Source: Burkholderia pseudomultivorans | GTDB taxonomy: Bacteria > Pseudomonadota > Gammaproteobacteria > Burkholderiales > Burkholderiaceae | Assembly (NCBI RefSeq): GCF_001718415.1 | Contig: NZ_CP013377.1 | Coordinates: 1,240,001 to 1,304,000 of the forward strand | Direction of reading: 5' to 3' | DNA length: 64,000 bases | Shown: positions 26,091 through 34,618 of the stretch, piece after piece | Layout of the letters: each line of letters opens with the position of its first letter | How positions within the stretch are numbered: position 1 is the first letter of the stretch | Made by a program: the position numbers and the translations under genes | Notes under the pieces: model-generated | Seen by the model: only the letters and a program-made list of their open reading frames with translations | What the model was told of the DNA's origin: nothing | Databases searched by the model: none

Positions 26091-27275
26091 TCAGGCCGCG
26101 AGCCAGCCTTCGGCGACGCGGACCCAGTAGCTCGCGCCGATCGCGAGGATGTCGTCGTTGAAGTCGTAGCCGGGGTTGTGCACCATGCAGCCGCCCTTGC
26201 TGCCGATGCCGTTGCCGATGAAGGCATAGCAGCCGGGGCGCGCCTCGAGCATGAACGCGAAATCCTCGCTGCCCATCAGCGGCGGCGCGTCGGTTTCGAC
26301 GCGCTCGGCGCCGAGCATCCCGCGCGCGATGTCGGCCGCGAACGCGGTCGGCTCCGCGTGATTGACGAGCACCGGATAGCCGTAGTCGTAGTCGACTTCG
26401 GCAGTGACGCCGAAGCTTTCGGCCTGGCCTTTCGCGAGCGCCTCGATGCGGCGGGCGAGCAGCGCGCGCACGTCGGCGTTCAGCGCGCGCACCGACAGCT
26501 TCATCACGACGGTTTCGGGAATGATGTTGAAGGTTTCGCCGGCCTGCACGCTGCCGACCGTGATCACCGCCGCATGCTGCGCATCGACCTCGCGCGCGAC
26601 GATCGTCTGCAGCGCGACCATGATGCTGCCGGCGGCCGACATCGGATCGCGCGCGAAGTGCGGCATCGCGCCGTGGCCGCCGACGCCGCGCAACGTGATC
26701 GTCACGCGGTCGGCCGACGCCATCGCGGCGCCGGTGCGGAACGCCATGTCGCCCGCTGCGCGGCCCGGCATGTTGTGGATCGCGAAGATCGCGTCGCACG
26801 GGAAGCGGTCGAACAGGCCGTCGTCCATCATCGCCTTCGCGCCGCCGAAATTCTCCTCGGCCGGCTGGAAGATCAGGTTCAGCGTGCCGGAAAACCGCCG
26901 CGTCGCCGCGAGATGGCGCGCCGCGCAGAGCAGCATCGCCGTATGGCCGTCATGCCCGCACGCATGCATCTTGTTCGCTTGGCGGCTCGCATACGGCAGG
27001 CCGGTGGCTTCCGCGAGCGGCAGCGCGTCCATGTCGGCGCGCAGCCCGACCGTGCGCGTGCCTTGCCCTTCGCGCAGCACACCGACGACGCCCGTCCTGC
27101 CGATCCCGCGATGCACTTCATAGCCCCAGCCGCCGAGCAGCTCGGCGACGAGATCGCTCGTCAGCGTTTCCTCGAACGCGAGTTCGGGGTGGGCGTGGAT
27201 GCGGCGGCGCACCTCGATCAGTTCGGGGGCGATCGCGGCGATGCCGGGGATGACGGGGTTCACGGCGTGGGGCAT
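26091..27275 (-). CDS. M20 family amidohydrolase (hippurate/IAA-amino-acid hydrolase type)
   Basis: A 394-residue dinuclear metallohydrolase. Metal-binding and catalytic motifs are visible: RADMDALPL, MHACGHDGHTAMLL, FQPAEENFGGAKAM (catalytic Glu and metal ligand) and the C-terminal GSEDFAFM. The dimerisation lid contains GVGGHGAMPH. The family cleaves N-acyl or amide-linked amino acids such as hippurate or IAA conjugates. The start at 27275 has GGAG 6 bp upstream; the longer in-frame extension lacks one. It is first gene of an operon with the MHS transporter and divergent from a LysR gene. Confidence 0.9.
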   Translation of the reverse strand: MPHAVNPVIPGIAAIAPELIEVRRRIHAHPELAFEETLTSDLVAELLGGWGYEVHRGIGRTGVVGVLREGQGTRTVGLRADMDALPLAEATGLPYASRQANKMHACGHDGHTAMLLCAARHLAATRRFSGTLNLIFQPAEENFGGAKAMMDDGLFDRFPCDAIFAIHNMPGRAAGDMAFRTGAAMASADRVTITLRGVGGHGAMPHFARDPMSAAGSIMVALQTIVAREVDAQHAAVITVGSVQAGETFNIIPETVVMKLSVRALNADVRALLARRIEALAKGQAESFGVTAEVDYDYGYPVLVNHAEPTAFAADIARGMLGAERVETDAPPLMGSEDFAFMLEARPGCYAFIGNGIGSKGGCMVHNPGYDFNDDILAIGASYWVRVAEGWLAA

Positions 27276-27340
27276 GGTGTCTCCAGTGGGGCCGAAGGGC
27301 GTTTGACGCGCATATGACGAGCAAGCATATAAATTTCTTT

Positions 27341-27376
27341 TGCGCACCATAAGCTGATAAATTGCTTTGGTGCACA
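27341..27376. promoter_or_regulatory. Inverted repeat in the amidohydrolase/LysR intergenic region
   Basis: TGCGCACCA and TGGTGCACA form a near-perfect 9-bp dyad (8 of 9 pairs) with an 18-bp AT-rich spacer. It lies about 65 bp upstream of the amidohydrolase start and 80 bp upstream of the divergent lysR start, so it is the likely LysR binding region. Confidence 0.5.
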
Positions 27377-27456
27377 CCGCCGGTTGCCGCTCGGGAATAC
27401 CCTGAGGCAGCCCGCGTGATCGAGCTCCGGGTTTCCACGAATCGCGCATTGCCGCC

Positions 27457-28359
27457 ATGAAATACCATCAGCTGAAAGCCTTCGTCACCGTCGCGGAAGA
27501 GGGCAGCATTCGCGCGGCCGCGCGCCGCCTGAACGTGTCGCCGGCGGCGCTGACCAAGGCGGTCAAGGAGCTGGAGATCGCGCTTGGCGTGTCACTCGTC
27601 GTGCGCACCGCGCGCGGCGTGCAGCTGACCGCGTTCGGTCAGCAGTTGCAGGTGCGTGCGCGGTTGATCGTCACCGAGATGCAGCGCGCGCGCGACGACA
27701 TCGAGCAGGCGCAGGGCGCGATGACGGGCTCGGTGGCGGCGGCGATCACGCCGGCCGCCGCGGTGACGATCCTGCCGGACGCGTTCCGTGCGTTCCGGCG
27801 GCGCTTTCCGGTCGCGCGCGTGAATCTCATCGAAGGGTTTCCGGGCGTCGCGCTGCCGCGGCTGCACGACGGCTCGCTCGATTTCGCGGTGGCCGTCGTC
27901 GTGCCGGAACTGCTGGCGGCCGAATTCGATCACGCGGAGCTCTACGCGAGCCGCTCGCTGATCGTCGCGCGCAAGGGGCATCCGCTCGCGTCGGCCACGT
28001 CGCTCGCGGATCTCGTCGACGCCGACTGGTTGATGAACCCGTCGCCGGAAAGCTCGACGCAGGTGCTGTTCAATTCGTTCGTCGCGTACGGGCTGCCGAT
28101 GCCGACGCGCGTGGTCGAATGCCCGAGCTTCGGGCTCGCGCACAGCCTGATGACGGGATGCGACCTGATCGCGTCGATGCCCGAGCAGCTGTTGCAGGGC
28201 GAGTGGGCGCGCGAACAGCTCGCCGTGCTGCCGATCCGCGAACGGCTGCCGGCCGTGTCGGTGCAGGCCGTCACGCGTCGCGACAGTCCGCTGACGCCGG
28301 CCGCGGCGATGCTGCTCGACTGCCTGCGCGATTCGGCGCGGCGCAAGGGACTGCGGTAG
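27457..28359 (+). CDS. LysR family regulator of the amidohydrolase-MHS operon
   Basis: A 300-residue LTTR. Residues 1-60 hold the winged helix ([20 protein letters not shown], then [17 protein letters not shown]). The remainder is the two-lobed inducer-binding domain, including [21 protein letters not shown]. It is transcribed divergently from the M20 amidohydrolase, the usual arrangement for a LysR activator and its target. The inducer is probably the imported conjugate or its product. Confidence 0.9.
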   Translation: MKYHQLKAFVTVAEEGSIRAAARRLNVSPAALTKAVKELEIALGVSLVVRTARGVQLTAFGQQLQVRARLIVTEMQRARDDIEQAQGAMTGSVAAAITPAAAVTILPDAFRAFRRRFPVARVNLIEGFPGVALPRLHDGSLDFAVAVVVPELLAAEFDHAELYASRSLIVARKGHPLASATSLADLVDADWLMNPSPESSTQVLFNSFVAYGLPMPTRVVECPSFGLAHSLMTGCDLIASMPEQLLQGEWAREQLAVLPIRERLPAVSVQAVTRRDSPLTPAAAMLLDCLRDSARRKGLR

Positions 28360-28459
28360 CCGCGCGCGAGCCGGTATCATAGCGGCCGGCCCGCCGTACC
28401 GGCCGGCCTTCGACAAACTCGCCACTCCGGCATCCGTATCCAGCAACCAGAGGCATTAC

Positions 28460-28780
28460 ATGACCAGTGCAACCCAATTCGACAACGTGTCGGTCGTCAA
28501 GCGCGCCAATGTCTATTTCGACGGCAAGTGCGTGTCGCATGCGGTGATCTTCCCGGACGGTACGCGCAAGACGCTCGGCGTGATCCTGCCGTGTGCGCTC
28601 AACTTCGGCACCGATGCGCCCGAATTGATGGAAGTGCAGGCCGGCAAGTGCCGCGTGAAGCTCGACGGCAGCGACGAGTGGCAGACCTACGGCGCCGGCG
28701 AATCGTTCTCGGTGCCGGGCAAGAGCCGCTTCGACATCGAAGTGCTCGAAACGCTCGACTACGTCTGCAGCTATCTGTAA
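28460..28780 (+). CDS. ppnP: Pyrimidine/purine nucleoside phosphorylase PpnP
   Basis: A 106-residue single-domain cupin of the PpnP/YaiE (formerly DUF1255) family. The conserved stretches are [40 protein letters not shown] and the active-site region [16 protein letters not shown]. The enzyme phosphorolyses several nucleosides to base plus ribose 1-phosphate in the cytosol. AGAGG before ATG 28460 supports the start. It stands alone, converging on the small exported-protein gene. Confidence 0.93.
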   Translation: MTSATQFDNVSVVKRANVYFDGKCVSHAVIFPDGTRKTLGVILPCALNFGTDAPELMEVQAGKCRVKLDGSDEWQTYGAGESFSVPGKSRFDIEVLETLDYVCSYL

Positions 28781-28828
28781 GTGCGCCCGCACGCGGGCGG
28801 CCGGTGCCGTCCGCCCGTAGTAAAAAAG

Positions 28829-28850
28829 AAGCCCCGCCGAGGCGGGGCTT
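28829..28850 (-). terminator. Rho-independent terminator of the 28889-29215 gene
   Basis: AAGCCCCGCC pairs with GGCGGGGCTT across a tight turn. On the minus strand it is followed by a T run (A6 at 28822-28827 on +). It also lies 48 bp after ppnP and may serve both convergent genes. Confidence 0.85.
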
Positions 28851-28888
28851 GTCGCAAGCGGATGGCGCACGGCCATCCGTTACGCGCG

Positions 28889-29215
28889 TTACAGGCAGGC
28901 GTTGATGTCGCCTGCCGAGGCCGCGTCGCCGCGCAGGCCGACCCACGTCTTTGCGCTGGCGTTCCACGACGGACGAACCATCGCGGCGGCACCGTTCGGC
29001 GGCTGCTGGCCCGGCGCGTAGACGTCGGTCGCGAGGCCGTTCGCGAGTACGTTCTGCGAGATCACCTGTTGCTGGGACTTGTCGGCCCAGGTCTTGGCGA
29101 TGCAGGCCGATACGTCCTGTGCGGGCTTCTGGCTTTGTCCCACGTTCTGCACGGCAGGGTCGGCTGCATGAGCAGAAATTGCCACGGTCAATGCGATCAG
29201 CGGTAAGTATTTCAC
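28889..29215 (-). CDS. Small exported protein of unknown function
   Basis: A 108-residue protein, not recognised. It starts at GTG 29215 with AGGGAG 6 bp upstream; no in-frame ATG gives a sensible start. The signal peptide MKYLPLIALTVAISAHA is followed by a 91-residue mature domain with only two Cys, one near the start (VSACIAKTWADKSQQQ) and one at the penultimate position (DINACL), so a terminus-to-terminus disulfide is plausible in the periplasm. It has its own terminator and a long upstream region, consistent with a single-gene unit. Confidence 0.72.
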   Translation of the reverse strand: MKYLPLIALTVAISAHAADPAVQNVGQSQKPAQDVSACIAKTWADKSQQQVISQNVLANGLATDVYAPGQQPPNGAAAMVRPSWNASAKTWVGLRGDAASAGDINACL

Positions 29216-29747
29216 GTTATCTCCCTCGAGTCGTGATTGATTGAGTGGGAAGCGCAGTAGTACTGCGTGCAAGTGAGATTGCGTTCGACAGACGCGGTTC
29301 CGACGATTCCGAAACAAGTTGTTAACGCGCTTGCCAAACGGCGAACCTCGTTGCAGTCCGAAGTGCTGCAACGCGGCATGCATGTCGCGCACGATGCGTG
29401 CCCGCGCGACGACGTCATGCGTGCTGCGGTCGGCTCGCTGCCCGGTCGTGTGGTCGAGGAGGGTCGCGACGTCCGGCATGCATCGGCATGGCGCGTCGCG
29501 ACGCGTTGTTGTCGGCTGCCGTTATCGGCTTATCGGTTTATCGGCTTGCGAAGCTGGAATGGCTGAATGGGTGGCCCCGTCGCATGGACACCATGATGAC
29601 AAACTTTCGTCAGTTCAATTGTCAAGCAACTTTAAACGCGGGCAGATGACAATGCGGCGCGCGACGGGCGCGCCGCATCGTGACGGGAAGCAATCCGTGC
29701 GGGAGAGGGGAAGTGCGCGCGACGCGATCGCCGCGCGCGCTGATGTG
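29216..29747. other. Intergenic region with a short tandem repeat
   Basis: 532 bp between two minus-strand genes. It must hold the promoter of the small exported-protein gene at its left end. I see no credible coding frame. The one distinct element is three tandem copies of an octamer, TTATCGG followed by C or T (29522-29545). The DNA right of it is AT-richer than its surroundings. Confidence 0.5.
29522..29545. repeat. Three tandem 8-bp repeats
   Basis: TTATCGGC, TTATCGGT and TTATCGGC follow one another without gaps. Too short to name; it could be a slippage-prone microsatellite or a cluster of protein-binding half sites. Confidence 0.6.
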
Positions 29748-31535
29748 TCAGCCGGCCTTGCGCGCGCCGGCGTCGCGCAGATTCGCCGGTACGACCGGGC
29801 GGAAGCGCTCGCGCTTGTGCTCGTCGTCGAAGTGCTGGAGCGCGGGCTTGATCAGGTCGCTGCGCGACACGAGGCCCGTGATGCGCAGCGATTGCGGATC
29901 GTCGACCACCGGCAGCCGTTCGAGCCCGAGCATCGCGAGTCGCGATGCGACGAGGCGGCAGGTTTCGTGCGCGAGCGCGATCGCGGGCGGCCGATCGGCA
30001 AAGGCGGCCGCGATCGGCGTATCGGCGGCGGCCTGCGCGCGCTGCGCATCGACGAGCGCGCGGTCGACGAGGCCGAGCAGGCGGCCGTTCTGCACGACCG
30101 GGTAGGCGCGATGCGTCTGCTGCGCGCCGAAGTACTGCGCTTCGACCGCGGCCAGCGGGGTCGCTCCGTCGATCGCGACGAGCGCGTCGGCCGGCGTCAT
30201 CACTTCGCCGACGTCGTGCCGCTCGAGCGGATCGACGCCGTACTCGCGATAGATGTGATAGCCGCGGCGCGCAATCTTTTCGGTCATGATCGAGCGCTTC
30301 ATCACGACGGTCGCGAAGCCGTGCGCGACCAGCGTCGCCGCGAGTAGCGGCAGCAGTGCGTTGGCGTCGTGCGTGAGGCCGAACGCGAACACGATCGCGG
30401 TCAGCGGCGCACCGAGCGTCGCGCCGAGCGTCGCGGCCATGCATACCAGCGGCCACAGCGCCGGATCGCCGCCCGGCAGCACCGGCGACAGCACGGTGCC
30501 GAGGCCCGCGCCCAGCATCAGCAGCGGCGCGAGCACGCCGCCCGACGTGCCGGAGCCGAGCGCGATCACCCACATCACGGCCTTCACGATCAACAGCGCG
30601 AGCGCGATCTTCAGCGCGATGTGCTGGTGCAGCAGGTCGCCGATCACGTCGTAGCCGACGCCGAGCGCACGCGGTTCGAGCCAGCCGCCGACACCGATCA
30701 CGATCGCGCCGAGCGCGGGCCACCACATCCAGTGCACCGGCAGCTTCGCGAACGTGTCCTCGACGCGATACAGCGCCGCCGACAGCCCGCACGCAAGCAT
30801 CCCCGACAGCAGCCCCGCGACGATGCACGAGCCGAGCGCGACCGGCGACGGCGCGGCGGTCGTCAGCGGAAACAGCGGGTCGACGCCGAAGAACACGGCG
30901 CGCGCAAAGCCCGCCACCGCGCAGGCGAGCGCGACCGGCAGGAAGCTGCGCGGCCGCCATTCGAACAACAGCAGCTCGACGGCCAGCAGCACGGCGGCGA
31001 CCGGCGTGCCGAACACGGCGGTCATGCCGGCGGCTGCACCCGCGACCAGCAGCGTCTTGCGCTCGGCGGCCGTCACGTGCACGCATTGCGCGAGCAGCGA
31101 GCCGAGCGCACCGCCCGTCATGATAATCGGGCCTTCGGCGCCGAACGGGCCGCCGCTGCCGATCACGATGCCGGACGACAGCGGCTTGAGCACCGCGACC
31201 TTCGGCGACATGCGGCTCTTGCCGAACAGGATCGCCTCGATCGCCTCCGGAATGCCATGGCCGCGGATCTTTTCCGAGCCGAAGCGCGCCATCATGCCGA
31301 CGATCAGTGCGCCGATCACCGGCACCGCGATTACCCACGCACCGAGCGCGTTGCCTGCGGGCGAGCGGTCCGCGAACGAGAACTGCTGGAAGAAGAACAG
31401 GTTCGTAAACAGGTGGATCAGGCTCAGCAGCACGAAGGCCGCGAGCGTGCTGAGCACGCCGATCACGGCGGCAAGCAGCGCGATCCTGGGCAGGCGCTCG
31501 TTGGTCGAGAAATCTCGTTTGTGCGGGGCGTTCAT
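29748..31535 (-). CDS. ClC-type chloride channel/antiporter with C-terminal CBS domains
   Basis: A 595-residue membrane protein. Residues about 15-430 are the ClC core; residues about 450-575 are a pair of CBS domains (EVMTPADALVAI, then VSRSDLIKP) that usually sense adenine nucleotides. The ion-path motifs are GHGIPEAIEAIL (in place of the classical GSGIP), GSGGPFGAEGP with the gating Glu kept, and GSGTSGGVLAP. It would move chloride, nitrate or another anion across the inner membrane. It starts 13 bp after the MarR stop, so it is co-transcribed with that regulator. Confidence 0.92.
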   Translation of the reverse strand: MNAPHKRDFSTNERLPRIALLAAVIGVLSTLAAFVLLSLIHLFTNLFFFQQFSFADRSPAGNALGAWVIAVPVIGALIVGMMARFGSEKIRGHGIPEAIEAILFGKSRMSPKVAVLKPLSSGIVIGSGGPFGAEGPIIMTGGALGSLLAQCVHVTAAERKTLLVAGAAAGMTAVFGTPVAAVLLAVELLLFEWRPRSFLPVALACAVAGFARAVFFGVDPLFPLTTAAPSPVALGSCIVAGLLSGMLACGLSAALYRVEDTFAKLPVHWMWWPALGAIVIGVGGWLEPRALGVGYDVIGDLLHQHIALKIALALLIVKAVMWVIALGSGTSGGVLAPLLMLGAGLGTVLSPVLPGGDPALWPLVCMAATLGATLGAPLTAIVFAFGLTHDANALLPLLAATLVAHGFATVVMKRSIMTEKIARRGYHIYREYGVDPLERHDVGEVMTPADALVAIDGATPLAAVEAQYFGAQQTHRAYPVVQNGRLLGLVDRALVDAQRAQAAADTPIAAAFADRPPAIALAHETCRLVASRLAMLGLERLPVVDDPQSLRITGLVSRSDLIKPALQHFDDEHKRERFRPVVPANLRDAGARKAG

Positions 31536-31548
31536 CGGAGTCGGGAGG

Positions 31549-31962
31549 TCAATGGTCGATCTGGGGAACCTGAAACGCGCCCTTCAGCGATTTCAGTTCG
31601 GTGCGGTGCATCGCCGCGAGGCGTGCAAGCAGCGTCTCGCCGGCTTCCTCGAGGTGTACCTCGACCTGCCGGCGATCCGCTTCGCTCGTCTTGCGCTTCA
31701 CGAGCCCGAGCGCTTCGCAGCGCGTGACCAGCGCGACCACACCGTGATGCTGCGCCTGCAGGCGTTCCGCCAGCTCGCCGATGGTCGCCCATTCGCGATG
31801 CGGATAGCCTTTGATATGCAGCAGCAACAGGTATTGCAGCGGCGTCACGCCTTCGCTTTGCGCGGCGCGTTCGGAGAAGCGCTCGAAGCGGCGCATCTGG
31901 TAGCGGAATTCGGACAGTTGCTGGAAATCGCTCTTGGTCAGCGCGCGTCGGGTATCGGTCAT
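31549..31962 (-). CDS. MarR family regulator
   Basis: A 137-residue winged-helix repressor. The family core is visible in GVTPLQYLLLLHIKGYPHRE, IGELAERLQAQHHGVVALVTRC and the wing KRKTSEADRRQVEVHL. It forms an operon with the ClC-CBS gene and has a perfect palindrome 37 bp upstream (31999-32017), so autoregulation is likely. A matching palindrome before the HPP-CBS gene suggests that gene is in its regulon too. The ligand is unknown; MarR members often respond to phenolic or oxidising compounds. Confidence 0.9.
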   Translation of the reverse strand: MTDTRRALTKSDFQQLSEFRYQMRRFERFSERAAQSEGVTPLQYLLLLHIKGYPHREWATIGELAERLQAQHHGVVALVTRCEALGLVKRKTSEADRRQVEVHLEEAGETLLARLAAMHRTELKSLKGAFQVPQIDH

Positions 31963-31998
31963 CGCAGGGGCGTCCGGACAGTTTCGATAACGGGCAAA

Positions 31999-32017
31999 TA
32001 TATCACAATATGATATA
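31999..32017. promoter_or_regulatory. MarR operator candidate 1
   Basis: TATATCA-N5-TGATATA is a perfect 7-bp inverted repeat in an AT-rich patch directly upstream of the marR start codon. Size and form fit MarR operators. It matches the element at 33291-33309. Confidence 0.7.
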
Positions 32018-32061
32018 AATGGCCGAATTCGGCGGAAAACGGGTGGTGTTCGTCGTTGTCG

Positions 32062-33234
32062 TTACGCGGCTGCGAGCATCTGCGTCTGTCGATGGAGGCC
32101 CGTGACGAGATCCGTCTGCGTGATGACGCCGACGAGGCGGCGCGACGCGTCGACGACCGGAATATGGTGGTGGCCCGAATGCGTGAACAGCGGCACGAGC
32201 GCCGTGAGCGGCATGGTCTGCGGCACCGACGCGACCTCGCGCGTCATCACGGTGGCGACGCTCGCGGGCTGCCCGCCGAAGGCTTCGGGCAAGCGCGCGG
32301 ACAGGCGCTGCCACAGCGGAGTCGGGCGGCGCAGCTGGCGCGTCAGGTCGGCGCGGGTGACGATGCCGGTCAGGCGGCCGTCGCCGTCGACGACGGGCAG
32401 CGCCTTCACGCGATGGCGATCGAGCAGCGTGAGCGCCGCCGTGACCGACGTCGACGGCGCGACGCTGACCGCGTTCTTCGTCATCAGGTCGGCACAGGTG
32501 AGCTGGCCGAACGTGCGCGCGTACGCCTGCATTTCGGTTTCGCGCAGCAGCGCTTCGAGGTCGTCCGGATCGACGTCGAGCCATTCGCTGCGACGCTTGA
32601 GCACGGCGTCGAGGTCCTCGCGCGTGAAGCCGCCGCGTGCGGGCGCCGCGGCGCCCTGCGGTTTCGCGTCGGCGCGTGCGCTGCCGTGCGGATAGCGGTG
32701 CCCGGTCAGCGCGTGGTAGACCAGCGCGGCCGACAGCAGGATCGCCGACTGCAGCGCGATCGGTTCGAGCACGAAGCCGAAGCCGAGCGCATGGATCGCC
32801 GGGCCGCCAACCACGGCCGTGAGCGCGACGGCGCCCGACGGCGGGTGCACGCAGCGCAGCGCGAACATTCCGCCGATCGCACATGCGATCGCGACGGCGG
32901 CGGCGGTGACCGGATCGGCGATCCACTGCGCGCACGCGACGCCGACCGTCGCCGCCACCAGGTTGCCGCCGATGATCGACCACGGCTGCGCGAGCGGACT
33001 CGCGGGCACGGCGAACAGCAGCACCGCGGACGCGCCCATCGGCGCGACGAGCAGCGGCACGAGGCCCGGCACGCCGGGCAGCACGCGCATCGTGACGCCG
33101 ACCGTCGCGATGCCGACCAGCGCACCGGCGCACGAGCGCAGGCGTTCGCGCCAGCCGAGCGTCATCGGATGGGGAATGAAACTATGCAGCCATTGGCGCA
33201 ACGTGCGGCGCGACGAAGAGGAGCCTGACGACAT
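32062..33234 (-). CDS. HPP family membrane protein with CBS pair
   Basis: A 390-residue protein. Residues about 30-180 form four to five membrane segments of the HPP family, with the defining RCVHPPSGAVALTAVV. Residues about 235-380 are two CBS domains (DLMTKNAVSVAP, TGIVTRADLTRQL, and VMTREVASVP, VGVITQTDLVTGL). Some HPP proteins in plants and cyanobacteria are chloroplast nitrite transporters, so an anion-transport role is reasonable; the bacterial CBS-bearing form is little studied. It lies upstream of marR-clc on the same strand and has its own promoter region with a MarR-like palindrome. Confidence 0.9.
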   Translation of the reverse strand: MSSGSSSSRRTLRQWLHSFIPHPMTLGWRERLRSCAGALVGIATVGVTMRVLPGVPGLVPLLVAPMGASAVLLFAVPASPLAQPWSIIGGNLVAATVGVACAQWIADPVTAAAVAIACAIGGMFALRCVHPPSGAVALTAVVGGPAIHALGFGFVLEPIALQSAILLSAALVYHALTGHRYPHGSARADAKPQGAAAPARGGFTREDLDAVLKRRSEWLDVDPDDLEALLRETEMQAYARTFGQLTCADLMTKNAVSVAPSTSVTAALTLLDRHRVKALPVVDGDGRLTGIVTRADLTRQLRRPTPLWQRLSARLPEAFGGQPASVATVMTREVASVPQTMPLTALVPLFTHSGHHHIPVVDASRRLVGVITQTDLVTGLHRQTQMLAAA

Positions 33235-33597
33235 GGACGGGAACGGATAAAAATGACGGCGCGGGAAGCGCGCCGTGACCGGAGCGCAATTATATCGTGT
33301 TGTGATACAAATTGCCGCACCGCATCACGCCGTTGTCTGCACGCCACGCGCGAATCTTTCGCAATGCTTTCATTGGATGAAAGATCGCAGGCCGGTCGAT
33401 CGCGCACGTTTGTCTGCAGCGGCGTACAATTCCGGCCACCGAACCCCCGATATGTCAGAACCACGCACGCGATGCCCGCTCTCCCGCCTTCTCCCCGGCA
33501 CGGTGATCGATTCTGCGTGGTTCGCGGCCTCGTTTCGTTTCCCGTCTGACGCGAGCGCCGTCCATGCCTCCCTACTGACTCTCCCGAAACCAATCCA
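33235..33597. other. Divergent promoter region of the HPP and LysR genes
   Basis: 363 bp. The left third holds the palindrome at 33291-33309 that serves the HPP gene. The rest, up to the lysR start at 33598, shows no gene, hairpin or dyad that I could support. Confidence 0.5.
33291..33309. promoter_or_regulatory. MarR operator candidate 2
   Basis: TATATCG-N5-TGATACA is an imperfect copy of the dyad at 31999, with the same 7+5+7 geometry, placed 57 bp upstream of the HPP-CBS start. The shared spacing is the reason for treating both as sites for the same regulator. Confidence 0.6.
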
Positions 33598-34569
33598 ATG
33601 GACATGCTCGAAAACATGCGCCTGTTCGTGCGCGTTGTCGAAGCCGGCAGTTTTACCGCGGTCGCCAAGGAAATCGATGCGACCACCGCGCAGGTGTCGC
33701 GTGCGGTGTCGAACCTCGAAGCCCACGTACAGACGCGTCTGCTGCATCGCACGACGCGCCACCTCGGCCTGACCGAAAGCGGCGAGCGCTATTTCGAGCG
33801 CGCGAAATCGATCCTCGCGGAAATCGACTACGCGAACGCCGAGGCGCGCAACGCGCTGCTGCGGCCGAGCGGCAAGATGCGCATCCATGCGATGACGGGG
33901 CTCGGCAAGAGTCACGTGGTGTCGTCGATCGTCCGCTACCAGGAGGACAACCCCGACGTGTCGGTCGAGCTGACGCTCGCGCAGCGGATGCCGAACCTCG
34001 TCGAGGAAGGCTACGACGTGTCGATCGTGACGGCCTCGCAGTTGCCCGATTCGGGCTACGTCGCGCAGACTTGCGGCACGAGCTGCAGCGTGCTCGTCGC
34101 GTCGCGCGAATACCTCGCGCGGCACGGCACGCCGCAGACGCCCGACGACCTGCCGAACCACGTGTGCCTGCGCCTCGACACGCCGGCGTCGCCGGCCAGC
34201 GAATGGCGGCTCGAGCGCAGCGACGGCGAGGAAACCGTCTACGAGCTGCAGCCCGCGCCGTTCCAGGTGAACGTGCCGGACGCACTGTGCGTCGCGGTGC
34301 GGGCCGGGCGCGGGATCGCGTGCATCGCGCTGTATACGGTGCTCGACGATCTCCGCGAAGGCCGGCTGATCCGCGTGCTGCCGGAATATCGACTGCAGAC
34401 GGTCAGCGTGTACGCGGTGTACGCGACGCGCCGCTATCTCGACGCGAAGATCCGGACCTTCCTCGATCATTTGCGCACGACGCTGACGCCTGCGCTGCAG
34501 AGCGACCTGAGCGAACTCGACCGGCTGACGATCGAGCAGGCGCAGGGCGGCGGCCTCAAGCGCGCGTGA
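33598..34569 (+). CDS. LysR family regulator
   Basis: A 323-residue LTTR. Helix-turn-helix at residues about 8-60 (MRLFVRVVEAGSFTAVAKEI, then TTAQVSRAVSNLE), followed by the CrgA-type effector domain beginning GKMRIHAMTGLGKSHV. The protein is close in style to the large CrgA/PgrR subgroup. It converges on the MFS gene at 34619 and diverges from the HPP gene, so its target is not obvious; it may act elsewhere or on itself. ATG 33604 is an alternative start two codons in. Confidence 0.88.
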   Translation: MDMLENMRLFVRVVEAGSFTAVAKEIDATTAQVSRAVSNLEAHVQTRLLHRTTRHLGLTESGERYFERAKSILAEIDYANAEARNALLRPSGKMRIHAMTGLGKSHVVSSIVRYQEDNPDVSVELTLAQRMPNLVEEGYDVSIVTASQLPDSGYVAQTCGTSCSVLVASREYLARHGTPQTPDDLPNHVCLRLDTPASPASEWRLERSDGEETVYELQPAPFQVNVPDALCVAVRAGRGIACIALYTVLDDLREGRLIRVLPEYRLQTVSVYAVYATRRYLDAKIRTFLDHLRTTLTPALQSDLSELDRLTIEQAQGGGLKRA

Positions 34570-34618
34570 CGCGGCGCGCGGGCAGGTCGCCCGAACGCGC
34601 GCCCGTGCGCGGCGGCGA

